Positions 16,010 through 23,251 are shown, counted from the stretch's first letter. The stretch is DNA of 38,484 bases from UMGS755 sp045597205 (GCA_045597205.1 JAZODT010000050.1:1-38484), one strand, 5' to 3'. The notes: generated by a model not told the origin, from the sequence alone. Numbers and translations: made by a program.

Positions 16010-16046
16010 TGTCAGCAGAACCGTCCCCTTGACACCGCTTGACACC
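16010..16046. repeat. Directly repeated TTGACACC next to a TGTCAGCAGAACCGTCCCC sequence
   Basis: TTGACACC occurs at 16029-16036 and again at 16039-16046. Just left of it is TGTCAG followed by AACCGTCCCC. Read on the other strand this gives GTGTCAAGGGGACGGTTC. I associate such sequences with small repeat units near IS200-like/RAYT transposases in Clostridia, but no transposase is present here, so this is only a suggestion. Confidence 0.35.
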
Positions 16047-16061
16047 CCCCCTCCAAAAGAT

Positions 16062-16562
16062 TTATGGCAACAATTCTATAAATATACCTTCTGTAAAAAA
16101 CGACTGTATGGTATGGGAGGATATTTGATGACAATTAATGTACATATAATAGTCATAACCAAATTCAACTACTAAATTTTTTGATTCAGAATGAAGCTGG
16201 CACCATAATAATTCCCGCAAAGAAAGCTTAGTAATTTGTTCGATTTCAGATAAATCAATGCAAAGATTATTTTTTGCTTTATCAAAAAAATCTTTATCTG
16301 CCGAGGAAAGAGGTGGGAATGCTTTATCTGCATCATATTTTTCTAAATTGTTAATTATTAATTTTGGAATTTTATTTTCCTCTAAAATAGCCTTTAGTGT
16401 CTGAATGTATTTAGATTCTGTTTTCAGGTAATCATCCAAAGTAAAAATACCATCTGAAAAAACTTTTCCAATTTCACACACTGAAGTCCATTCGTTTTTA
16501 AAATAATACCCATTTTCATCTCGCAATTCTGGATTATATTTAGTAATTCTATAACGATTCAT
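16062..16562 (-). CDS. Putative immunity protein of the adjacent polymorphic toxin
   Basis: A 166-aa acidic, soluble protein without signal or membrane segment, starting MNRYRITKYNP with an EWTSVCEIGK motif. I do not recognise a named family with certainty. The ATG at 16562 lies 1 nt after the toxin stop codon and its likely ribosome site (AAAGGA) is inside the last toxin codons; an in-frame TTG at 16574 overlaps that site and is less likely. The gene is markedly AT-rich compared with gyrB or the ABC operon, suggesting transfer. Position (directly 3' of a C-terminal toxin domain), size and coupling are those of polymorphic-toxin immunity genes. The role is inferred from context. Confidence 0.65.
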   Translation of the reverse strand: MNRYRITKYNPELRDENGYYFKNEWTSVCEIGKVFSDGIFTLDDYLKTESKYIQTLKAILEENKIPKLIINNLEKYDADKAFPPLSSADKDFFDKAKNNLCIDLSEIEQITKLSLRELLWCQLHSESKNLVVEFGYDYYMYINCHQISSHTIQSFFTEGIFIELLP

Positions 16563-16563
16563 T

Positions 16564-17400
16564 TTAATTACCAATCCTTTTTAAATTAGCATCGTAGGTT
16601 CCTAAACGAGTTTTTTTATTAGCTAATCCTTTAACAGAATCAGCCATTTTCCATACACCGCCATTGTGGCTATCTAAATCTGGTGTTATGTATTTATGCC
16701 CTTTCTTAAAAATCGGTTGTCCATGAGATTGTTGATTTATTGGTGAAAAACCAAGTTTTTTAGCGGCGATAGTTGCTTCTTTTGCAGTTAATCGTCTTAT
16801 GGGTTTTATCTCACGTGTTTTGATAGGCTGCTTAATAGCTGGAGTTGCATTATCCCCATGTTTTGCCGCAGCCTTTAATGCATCTGCGGTTTCGTCTGCA
16901 TATTTAATGCCACCAACAACGGGCAGGAGCGCGGCAACATCCAAAAGTGTTTGCAGTATATGTTCCGGAGAGGACTGCCAATTGGTTACATCGTATAGCA
17001 GGTCACGAATATCTGCCGGCAAATCTAATCCCAATAAGCCTAAGGTGATTTGACCTAATGTACCGCCCAGGTTTGTATCATCGGCATAGTTTCCCAACAG
17101 CACTTGCCGGAGTGAGGTTTTTAAATAGTCTAAACCATTTTCGGTTTTTGCCGTGTTTTCTTCCTCTTTTTGTTTGGGACTAATTATTATGACACTGTTT
17201 CCTTGTGCATCTAAAATTTCGGCCTTGCAATCACAGTTAGGGTGAAAAGGCGCCAGATTCACACCGCATTCCGCTTCGCTAATGGGGAAGACGGAGCCGT
17301 GACGGGCGGTGCAGTCATCACAATTTTCGCCTTCTGTCACCAGTCGATATTGGGTAAACCCTCTATCCTGATAGTCCCATAGTACCATATATTGCTCCAT
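16564..17400 (-). CDS. MuF-like polymorphic toxin, C-terminal part with toxin domain
   Basis: A 278-aa product if translation starts at the ATG at 17400. Residues 27-58 form a Cys/His cluster (CDDC, RHG, FHPNCDC) matching the C-terminal signature of phage Mu gpF-like head proteins (MuF). Residues about 120-180 resemble a pre-toxin linker (LLDVAALLPVVGGIKYADE). Residues about 204-278 (SHGQPIFKKGHKYITPDLD, then SHNGGVWKMADS and TRLGTYDANLKRIGN) resemble the polymorphic toxin domain I know as Ntox21, probably an RNase; this is from memory. The frame continues upstream through 12 sense codons to a single TAG and then into the 17437-17901 gene, so this is probably the C-terminal two-thirds of a ~445-residue toxin. 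The site before ATG 17400 is weak (TGGA). Confidence 0.75.
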   Translation of the reverse strand: MEQYMVLWDYQDRGFTQYRLVTEGENCDDCTARHGSVFPISEAECGVNLAPFHPNCDCKAEILDAQGNSVIIISPKQKEEENTAKTENGLDYLKTSLRQVLLGNYADDTNLGGTLGQITLGLLGLDLPADIRDLLYDVTNWQSSPEHILQTLLDVAALLPVVGGIKYADETADALKAAAKHGDNATPAIKQPIKTREIKPIRRLTAKEATIAAKKLGFSPINQQSHGQPIFKKGHKYITPDLDSHNGGVWKMADSVKGLANKKTRLGTYDANLKRIGN

Positions 17401-17439
17401 TTGTCCAGCTAACTGTTTTAATTGTTTTTTTATAACCTA
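17401..17439 (-). other. In-frame TAG stop and 12 sense codons joining the two toxin segments
   Basis: TAG at 17439-17437 ends the upstream segment. It is followed without frame change by 12 sense codons (VIKKQLKQLAGQ) that lead directly into the downstream ATG at 17400. On both sides the residues form one uninterrupted Gln/Lys/Leu-rich helical pattern (QHMQEQLQKRL, stop, VIKKQLKQLAGQMEQY). rpmH and murA in this window end at TAG, so global recoding is unlikely. This is either a nonsense mutation, occasional readthrough, or a split gene with internal restart. Confidence 0.8.
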
Positions 17440-17901
17440 AAGACGTTTTTGCAACTGCTCCTGCATATGTTGTATAACGTTTTTTGCCTCTTGGTTTTGG
17501 CTGATTTGCTTTTCTAATGTCTGTTGCATCTGTCTAATTGTTGTTTTTTCTGAAGTACGTACGGATTCATAAAAGAGATTTTTAAAGTTATCTGCCCGTG
17601 TGCCATATTTGGAAAGTTGGTGTAACGTTTGACTGCTGAGAGTAAACTCGCCATAAAAATTACTGATGTGAGTTTTTGTTTTAGACATTAATATATCATA
17701 GGGAAAAACAAGATGGATGCCTATGTGTTCTTTTAGGTCTTGGTCTAAAAAATTTCTATCCGGCAGTAAAATATCACTTTTCATTTTGGTAAAAACATCT
17801 TTTGTTTCATCGGGGATTAGTGTGCTGTAAATATAAGCGATGTCGTTAATAATATTTTTCTGTAGGTCATCGGCTAATTTTGTAAAATTCTTTTCTGTCA
17901 T
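17437..17901 (-). CDS. N-terminal segment of the MuF-like toxin (ends at in-frame TAG)
   Basis: A 154-aa hydrophilic, largely helical protein. The ATG at 17901 has a good AAGGAAG site. I recognise no named domain; the last 40 residues (RQMQQTLEKQISQNQEAKN and on) are a coiled-coil-like stretch. No signal peptide or membrane segment is visible. Because the frame continues past the stop into the MuF/toxin segment, this is best read as the N-terminal part of one toxin polypeptide. In MuF polymorphic toxins the N-terminal part is the phage-head-derived carrier, usually encoded within prophages; no other phage gene is present here. Expression is probably controlled by the promoter at 18026-18054 and the two dyads at 17927-17941 and 18010-18024. 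Confidence 0.7.
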   Translation of the reverse strand: MTEKNFTKLADDLQKNIINDIAYIYSTLIPDETKDVFTKMKSDILLPDRNFLDQDLKEHIGIHLVFPYDILMSKTKTHISNFYGEFTLSSQTLHQLSKYGTRADNFKNLFYESVRTSEKTTIRQMQQTLEKQISQNQEAKNVIQHMQEQLQKRL

Positions 17902-17926
17902 TCTATCTTCCTTTCAAATAATTGTT

Positions 17927-17941
17927 GTTGCAAAATGCAAC
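17927..17941. promoter_or_regulatory. Dyad operator copy 1 (GTTGCA-N3-TGCAAC) in the toxin leader
   Basis: Perfect 6-bp half sites GTTGCA and TGCAAC around AAA, 26 nt upstream of the toxin ATG. The identical half sites recur at 18010-18024; centres are 83 bp apart, close to eight helical turns, which would suit cooperative binding or looping by a repressor. The binding protein is unknown. Confidence 0.65.
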
Positions 17942-18009
17942 TACAAGCTAAAAATAAAAAGCTATAACGGAATAAGTTGCAGCATAATTTGGCATATCCT
18001 CTCTTTGCC

Positions 18010-18024
18010 GTTGCAATATGCAAC
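18010..18024. promoter_or_regulatory. Dyad operator copy 2 (GTTGCA-N3-TGCAAC) at the toxin promoter
   Basis: Perfect half sites GTTGCA and TGCAAC around ATA. It starts one base beyond the -10 element (18026-18031, minus strand) and so covers the expected transcription start, a typical repressor site. A single related half site (TTGCAG, 17976-17981) lies between the two full copies. Confidence 0.7.
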
Positions 18025-18025
18025 A

Positions 18026-18054
18026 ATAATAACACAAAAAAAGCCATGTGTCAA
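18026..18054 (-). promoter_or_regulatory. Sigma-A type promoter of the toxin-immunity operon
   Basis: On the minus strand TTGACA (18054-18049), 17-nt spacer, TATTAT (18031-18026). Perfect -35 and five of six -10 bases. It gives a leader of about 120 nt before the ATG at 17901. Confidence 0.7.
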
Positions 18055-18056
18055 GA

Positions 18057-18087
18057 GCCTGCCTGTCACTTTGTGTGACGGGCAGGC
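18057..18087 (+). terminator. Strong hairpin between the toxin promoter and gyrB, possible terminator/insulator
   Basis: A 13-bp stem pairs 18057-18069 with 18075-18087 (one G-T position), loop TTTGT. A T-rich run (GCTTTGTTTTTTT) begins a few bases later on the plus strand. There is no plus-strand gene immediately upstream, so it may shield gyrB from readthrough or be part of a repeat. Confidence 0.5.
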
Positions 18088-18172
18088 GTGAGCTTTGTTT
18101 TTTTATCTATTTTAAGGGCATTTTTTTGAATGCGTGCAAAAATGGCTCTGTATTCTTTTTTTGATAAAAACC

Positions 18173-18201
18173 TTGCTTTTTATATTGTTTTGTGGTATAA
18201 T
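18173..18201 (+). promoter_or_regulatory. Sigma-A type promoter of gyrB-gyrA
   Basis: TTGCTT (18173-18178), 17-nt spacer, TATAAT (18196-18201). The leader to the gyrB ATG is about 48 nt. In many bacteria gyrase promoters are induced by DNA relaxation; nothing in the sequence tests that here. Confidence 0.75.
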
Positions 18202-18255
18202 ATATTAAAAGGCTATTTTTGAAAGTAATTCGGCAAAAAGTAACCGGAGGTAAAT

Positions 18256-20169
18256 ATGGAAAATAAAGTAAACACCCAATATGACGAGAACCAAATACAA
18301 GTTTTAGAGGGTCTGGAAGCGGTTCGAAAAAGACCGGGCATGTACATCGGCTCTACCTCGGTCCGTGGCTTGCATCACCTTGTTTATGAAATTGTGGACA
18401 ACTCCATTGACGAAGCGTTGGCAGGCTACTGTAAAAACATTCATGTATCCATTAACGGGGATAATTCCATCACCGTAACGGATGACGGACGTGGTATTCC
18501 TACGGGCATTCATCCCAAAATGGGCATTCCGGCGGTTGAAGTTGTCTTCACCGTGCTCCATGCCGGTGGTAAGTTCGGCGGTGGGGGTTATAAGGTGTCC
18601 GGCGGTTTGCACGGCGTTGGTGCCAGCGTTGTTAACGCTCTTTCGGAGTGGCTGGAGGTTCGTGTGCATGACGGTAAAAATGTTCACGCGCAGCGTTATG
18701 AGCGGGGCAAGTCCTGCGGCCAGTTAACCGTTGTGGGTGAAACAGATAAAACCGGTACGGAAGTTACCTTTATGGCAGATGACCAGATTTTTGAAACACT
18801 GGAATATGAATTCGAGGTTCTGCACACCCGTTTGCGTGAGCAGGCATTCTTAAATAAGGGTATTCATATTACGTTAGAAGATAAACGTGCCGAAGAAGAA
18901 ACCATTGCCGATATGAAATATGATGGCGGTATTTCTGAATTCGTTCAGTATTTGAATAGAAGCAAAACCGCCCTCCATGAAGAAATTATTTATTTTGAGG
19001 CTGAGCGTGACGAAGTGGTTGTGGAAGTCGCTATGCAGTACAACGATTCTTACACCGAAAACATAGTCAGCTTTGCCAATAACATTCACACCACCGAAGG
19101 CGGTACCCACGAAACCGGCTTTAAGGCATGCTTAACAAGAGTGCTTAACGATTATGCCAAAAAGCATAATATGATTAAAGAAAGTGATAAATCCCTCTCC
19201 GGTGAAGATGTTCGTGAGGGATTGGCAGCGGTTATTTCCGTTAAGGTGAAAGAGCCCCAGTTTGAAGGGCAGACCAAAACCAAGCTGGGTAACAGTGAGG
19301 TGCGTGGTTTAACCGAATCTATTATGTCTGAAAAGGTGGAAACCTTTTTAGAAGAAAATCCGGCTTCGGCAAGAATTATTATTGATAAGGCATTAACGGC
19401 TGCCCGTGCCCGTGATGCGGCACGAAAGGCAAGGGATTTAACCCGCCGCAAAAATGCATTGGACAGCACCACAACCCTGCCGGGCAAACTGGCCGACTGT
19501 TCAGATAGAAACCCCGAAAACACCGAAATTTACATCGTCGAGGGTGACTCGGCGGGTGGCTCTGCCAAGCAGGGACGTGACCGTTCCTTCCAGGCGATTC
19601 TGCCTCTTTGGGGTAAAATGTTAAACGTTGAAAAAGCAAGACTTGACAAGGTGTATGGCAATGATAAGCTGATGCCGGTCATCACAGCATTGGGTGCCGG
19701 TATTGGTGAAGAGTTTAATATTGAAAAGCTCCGGTATCACAAAATTATCATTATGGCCGATGCCGATGTGGACGGTCAGCACATTAGAACCCTGCTACTG
19801 ACCTTCTTCTTCCGTCACATGCGTCCTTTGGTAGAGAATGGCTTTGTGTATATTGCGCAGCCGCCTCTCTTTAAGGTATATAAAGGTAAAAAAGAAGCTT
19901 ATGCTTATACAGATGCTGAACTGCAGACCTTGCTGGCTGAATTTGGCGGCGATGCCAAAGTACAGCGCTATAAAGGTCTTGGTGAAATGAATCCCGAGCA
20001 GCTTTGGGAAACTACTATGAATCCTGCAACCCGCACTATGCTCAGAGTTGAGCTTGAAGATGCTGTTGCAGCCGATGAAATTTTCACCGTTTTAATGGGC
20101 GACAATGTTGAGCCCCGTCGTGAGTTCATTGAACAAAATGCGAAGTTTGTTCAAAATCTGGATATCTAA
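18256..20169 (+). CDS. gyrB: DNA gyrase subunit B
   Basis: A 637-aa GyrB of the Gram-positive length. The N-terminal GHKL ATPase has EIVDNSIDEALAGYC, DDGRGIPTGIH and the GLHGVGASVVNALS lid. The TOPRIM domain has EGDSAGGSAKQGRDR (Glu429) and DADVD (502-506), which hold the Mg2+ ions for DNA cleavage, followed by the C-terminal PLVENGFVYIAQPPLFK tail. GyrB with GyrA introduces negative supercoils using ATP. The residue before GK in LPLWGKMLNVEKA is Trp452, where E. coli has Lys447 and B. subtilis Arg. The ATG has a GGAGG site; gyrA follows after 34 nt. Confidence 0.98.
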   Translation: MENKVNTQYDENQIQVLEGLEAVRKRPGMYIGSTSVRGLHHLVYEIVDNSIDEALAGYCKNIHVSINGDNSITVTDDGRGIPTGIHPKMGIPAVEVVFTVLHAGGKFGGGGYKVSGGLHGVGASVVNALSEWLEVRVHDGKNVHAQRYERGKSCGQLTVVGETDKTGTEVTFMADDQIFETLEYEFEVLHTRLREQAFLNKGIHITLEDKRAEEETIADMKYDGGISEFVQYLNRSKTALHEEIIYFEAERDEVVVEVAMQYNDSYTENIVSFANNIHTTEGGTHETGFKACLTRVLNDYAKKHNMIKESDKSLSGEDVREGLAAVISVKVKEPQFEGQTKTKLGNSEVRGLTESIMSEKVETFLEENPASARIIIDKALTAARARDAARKARDLTRRKNALDSTTTLPGKLADCSDRNPENTEIYIVEGDSAGGSAKQGRDRSFQAILPLWGKMLNVEKARLDKVYGNDKLMPVITALGAGIGEEFNIEKLRYHKIIIMADADVDGQHIRTLLLTFFFRHMRPLVENGFVYIAQPPLFKVYKGKKEAYAYTDAELQTLLAEFGGDAKVQRYKGLGEMNPEQLWETTMNPATRTMLRVELEDAVAADEIFTVLMGDNVEPRREFIEQNAKFVQNLDI

Positions 20170-20203
20170 ATTGATGAGGTATTACGCCTAAAGGAGTTTG
20201 CAT

Positions 20204-22690
20204 ATGCAAGAATTTGAAAATCAAACGGTTATTCCAGTTGAAATAACCAAAGAAATGAAAAAATCCTATATTGATTACGCTATGAGCGTTATTGTGGGCC
20301 GTGCCTTGCCGGACGTTCGTGATGGTTTAAAACCGGTTCACCGCCGTATTTTATACGCAATGTATGAGGCTAATTTATATCCCGACCGTCCCTATAAAAA
20401 GTGTGTAACCACCGTCGGTGATGTGTTGGGTAAATATCATCCCCATGGTGATGCTTCGGTGTATGATGCCCTGGTGCGTTTGGCGCAGGACTTTTCTATG
20501 CGCTATCTGTTGGTTGATGGTCACGGTAACTTCGGTTCCGTAGATGGTGACCCACCGGCTGCTTACCGTTATACAGAAGCAAGAATGGCAAAAATTTCTA
20601 TGGAAATGCTGACGGATATCGAAAAGCAGACCGTAGATTTTATGCCCAACTACAATGAAGATATGGAAGAACCCACGGTTCTGCCCTCCCGTTTCCCCAA
20701 CCTGTTGGTAAACGGTTCCTCCGGTATTGCCGTTGGTATGGCCACTAACATTCCGCCCCATAACCTTCGTGAAGTCATTGATGGCATTGTGGCTTTGATT
20801 GATGACCCGGAGATTACCATTGAGGGTCTGTGCGAACATATTAAAGGCCCCGATTTCCCTACAGCCGGCATTATTATGGGCCTTAACGGTATCCGCAGTG
20901 CTTATGAAACCGGCCGTGGCAAAATTGTGATGCGTGCCCGTTCTGAAATTGAACCCATGGATGGAGATAGACAGCGCATTGTGGTAACAGAATTGCCTTA
21001 TCAGGTAAACAAAGCCCGTTTAATTGAAAAAATTGCAGAACTGGTTAAGGATAAGAGAATTGAGGGCATTTCTGCTTTGCGTGACGAGTCTGACCGTGAA
21101 GGTATGCGTATGGTCATTGAGTTAAAGCGTGACGTTAACCCCAACATCATCTTAAATCAGCTGTATAAATTCACACAGTTGCAGGAAACCTTCAGCATTA
21201 TTATGCTGGCCATTGTGGGCAAAGAGCCTAAGGTTTTAAACTTAAAGGAAGTGCTGTGTCATTACTTAGACTTCCAGAAGGATGTTATTGTCCGCAGAAC
21301 AAAGTTTGATTTGAAAAAGGCAGAAGCAAGAGCACACATTTTAGAGGGCTTGCGCATTGCCTTAGACCATATTGATGAAATTATTAAAACCATCCGTTCA
21401 AGCTATGATGATGCAAAACCGAAGTTGATGGAAAAATTCTCCCTGTCCGATGTGCAGGCACAGGCTATTTTGGATATGCGTCTGGCTCGTTTGCAGGGCT
21501 TGGAACGTGAGAAGATTGATGCAGAGTATGATGCACTCATGGCACAGATTAAATACTTTAAAGAAGTGTTGGAAAGCGAAGCTATGGTGCTTAACATCAT
21601 TAAAGATGAGTTAGGCGTGATTCGTGATAAATTCGGCGATGACCGCCGCAGCGAAATTACCGCTCACGAGGATGAAATTAACATTGAAGATTTGATTGAT
21701 GAAGAAGATGTTGTCATCACCTTAACCCACTTTGGCTATGTAAAACGTTTACCGGTAGATACCTACAAGGCACAGCGTCGTGGTGGTAAGGGGATTATGG
21801 CAATGACCACCCGTGAAGAAGACTTTGTGGAGCGCTTGTTTGTTACCAGCACCCACAACCATGTTCTGTTCTTCACTAATAAGGGTAAAATGTATCGCTT
21901 AAAGGCTTATGAAATTCCCGAAGCAGGCCGTCAGGCAAAGGGTACAGCCATTGTCAATCTGTTGCAGCTTGACTCTGACGAAAAGGTAACGGCAACCATC
22001 TGCGTGAAGGAATTTGAGGCTGATAAATATCTGTTCTTTGCAACCAAGAAGGGTATTGTTAAGAAAACAGACTTTATGGCATATAACACCGCAAGAAAAG
22101 GCGGTTTGGCAGCGATTGTGCTAGATGAAGGCGATGAACTCATCAATGTTGCATTGACTGACGGCAAGCAGGATATCCTCTTAACCAGCCATAACGGTAT
22201 GTGTATCCGCTTTAACGAAACCGATGCCCGTCCCTTGGGTCGTGTTTCTCACGGTGTGCGCGGTATTCGTTTATCTTCGAATAACGATTATGTTGTGGGC
22301 ATGGGTGTTGTTCAGCCGGAAGCAGACCTTTTGGTTGTGACCGAAAACGGTTACGGTAAAAAGACGGCACTGTCTGAATATAAAACCCAGAACCGTGGCG
22401 GTCAGGGTGTGAACACCTATCGTATTTCCGAAGCTACCGGTCGTATTGCCGGCATTATGATGGTAACAGAAGCTGATGACATTATGCTCATTACTTCTGA
22501 CGGTACAATTATCCGTATGAAAACCCGTGAAATTAGTCGGCTTGGTCGTCTCACCAAAGGTGTTCGTTTAATGCGGCTTGACGATGTTCATGTGGTTAGC
22601 ATTGCCCGGACGGACGAGCAGGAAGAAGAGGATGAAACTGCAGAGAAAGTAATGGAAATGCAAACGGCAGAAGAATCATTAGAAGAATAA
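20204..22690 (+). CDS. gyrA: DNA gyrase subunit A
   Basis: An 828-aa protein from the ATG at 20204, 7 nt after AAGGAG; an in-frame TTG at 20198 sits too close to that site. The N-terminal domain has the YAMSVIVGRALPDVRDGLKP start and the catalytic Tyr123 (YRYTE). The quinolone-resistance region reads YHPHGDASVYD: Ala84 stands where E. coli has Ser83, while Asp88 (E. coli Asp87) is kept. The C-terminal pinwheel domain contains the gyrase-specific GyrA box QRRGGKG, separating it from topoisomerase IV ParC. The acidic tail (EEEDETAEKVMEMQ) is common in GyrA. Confidence 0.98.
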   Translation: MQEFENQTVIPVEITKEMKKSYIDYAMSVIVGRALPDVRDGLKPVHRRILYAMYEANLYPDRPYKKCVTTVGDVLGKYHPHGDASVYDALVRLAQDFSMRYLLVDGHGNFGSVDGDPPAAYRYTEARMAKISMEMLTDIEKQTVDFMPNYNEDMEEPTVLPSRFPNLLVNGSSGIAVGMATNIPPHNLREVIDGIVALIDDPEITIEGLCEHIKGPDFPTAGIIMGLNGIRSAYETGRGKIVMRARSEIEPMDGDRQRIVVTELPYQVNKARLIEKIAELVKDKRIEGISALRDESDREGMRMVIELKRDVNPNIILNQLYKFTQLQETFSIIMLAIVGKEPKVLNLKEVLCHYLDFQKDVIVRRTKFDLKKAEARAHILEGLRIALDHIDEIIKTIRSSYDDAKPKLMEKFSLSDVQAQAILDMRLARLQGLEREKIDAEYDALMAQIKYFKEVLESEAMVLNIIKDELGVIRDKFGDDRRSEITAHEDEINIEDLIDEEDVVITLTHFGYVKRLPVDTYKAQRRGGKGIMAMTTREEDFVERLFVTSTHNHVLFFTNKGKMYRLKAYEIPEAGRQAKGTAIVNLLQLDSDEKVTATICVKEFEADKYLFFATKKGIVKKTDFMAYNTARKGGLAAIVLDEGDELINVALTDGKQDILLTSHNGMCIRFNETDARPLGRVSHGVRGIRLSSNNDYVVGMGVVQPEADLLVVTENGYGKKTALSEYKTQNRGGQGVNTYRISEATGRIAGIMMVTEADDIMLITSDGTIIRMKTREISRLGRLTKGVRLMRLDDVHVVSIARTDEQEEEDETAEKVMEMQTAEESLEE

Positions 22691-22719
22691 AATCTAGTGG
22701 AGGAGTGGGGTGAGCCACA

Positions 22720-22947
22720 ATGAAGTATTATAACGACAGAATCAGAGATTTGCGCGAAGCGCGCAAGTTGACGCAACGCCAAGTAGCAGAGTTTTTAGGC
22801 ATCTGTCAGCAGGTATATTCTAAATATGAGCTGGGCGTTCGCTCTTTGCCCATTGAACACCTTATGAAACTTTGTCGATTTTATAATGCTTCTGCCGATT
22901 GGATTTTAGGCTTGAAAGAAGAGGAACAAGCGGAGGGCAATTTGTGA
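22720..22947 (+). CDS. Small XRE-family helix-turn-helix regulator
   Basis: A 75-aa protein that is almost only a Cro/CI-type HTH: LTQRQVAEFLGICQQVYSKYE (residues about 18-38) with the following helix (LPIEHLMKLCRFYNASADWILG). It starts 29 nt after the gyrA stop, so it may be cotranscribed with gyrBA. Its stop codon overlaps the GTG start of the AzlD gene (GTGA), implying translational coupling, so the natural guess is that it regulates or is coexpressed with that membrane protein. It is also a candidate, though not adjacent, for dyad operators elsewhere in the window. The target is unknown. Confidence 0.85.
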   Translation: MKYYNDRIRDLREARKLTQRQVAEFLGICQQVYSKYELGVRSLPIEHLMKLCRFYNASADWILGLKEEEQAEGNL

Positions 22948-23243
22948 AAGTAGTTATCTATATTTTGGTTATGGCATTGGTGACATATCTTATCCGTGCA
23001 TTGCCCTTTACTTTATTTAAACATAAAGTAAAATCTCCATTTTTGCGGTATTTCTTCGAATATATTCCTTATGCAGTTTTAGCGGCGATGACACTTCCTT
23101 ATGTTTTAGAGGAAGGAAAAAACCCCTATTGTGCTACTATTGGTTTGATTATAGCGGTTGTCGTGTCACTATGTAAATGCTCTTTAATAACTGTGGCATT
23201 GGCTGCTTGCTGTGCTACATTTTTAGCAGGATTGTTATTTTGA
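22944..23243 (+). CDS. AzlD-family membrane protein (orphan, no AzlC beside it)
   Basis: A 99-aa protein starting at GTG 22944, with GGAGGGC upstream; the open frame reaches back to 22899 but those codons overlap the XRE gene. Four hydrophobic segments and the TYLIRALPF motif are typical of AzlD. AzlD is the small partner of AzlC in branched-chain amino-acid exporters (AzlCD). Here AzlC is missing and an XRE regulator takes the upstream place. Either azlC is elsewhere or this subgroup acts differently. A strong terminator follows 8 nt downstream. Confidence 0.85.
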   Translation: MKVVIYILVMALVTYLIRALPFTLFKHKVKSPFLRYFFEYIPYAVLAAMTLPYVLEEGKNPYCATIGLIIAVVVSLCKCSLITVALAACCATFLAGLLF

Positions 23244-23251
23244 AAATTAAA

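Larger units (their letters stand above)
15721..16061. other. Noncoding, hairpin-rich spacer at the left edge of the toxin island
   Basis: No gene is supported in these 341 nt. It holds, left to right, a GC-rich patch, three tandem hairpins (15771-15857), a fourth 10-bp hairpin (15915-15939) and a sequence with repeated TTGACACC (16010-16046). Base composition changes sharply compared with both neighbours. It looks like accumulated repeat-element or insertion debris between the ABC operon and the immunity gene. Confidence 0.7.

Noticed and set aside
15721..16061. CRISPR array or a small RNA gene in the hairpin-rich spacer
   Set aside because: The inverted repeats differ from each other and there is no regular repeat-spacer pattern or promoter.
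17437..17439. TAG read as an amino acid (recoded genome or pyrrolysine)
   Set aside because: rpmH and murA in this window terminate at TAG, and no pyl genes are seen, so general recoding is unlikely; local readthrough remains possible and is reported as a finding.
16574..17901. A complete prophage around the MuF-like toxin
   Set aside because: No terminase, portal, capsid, tail, integrase or lysis genes are present; neighbours are the ABC operon and gyrB.
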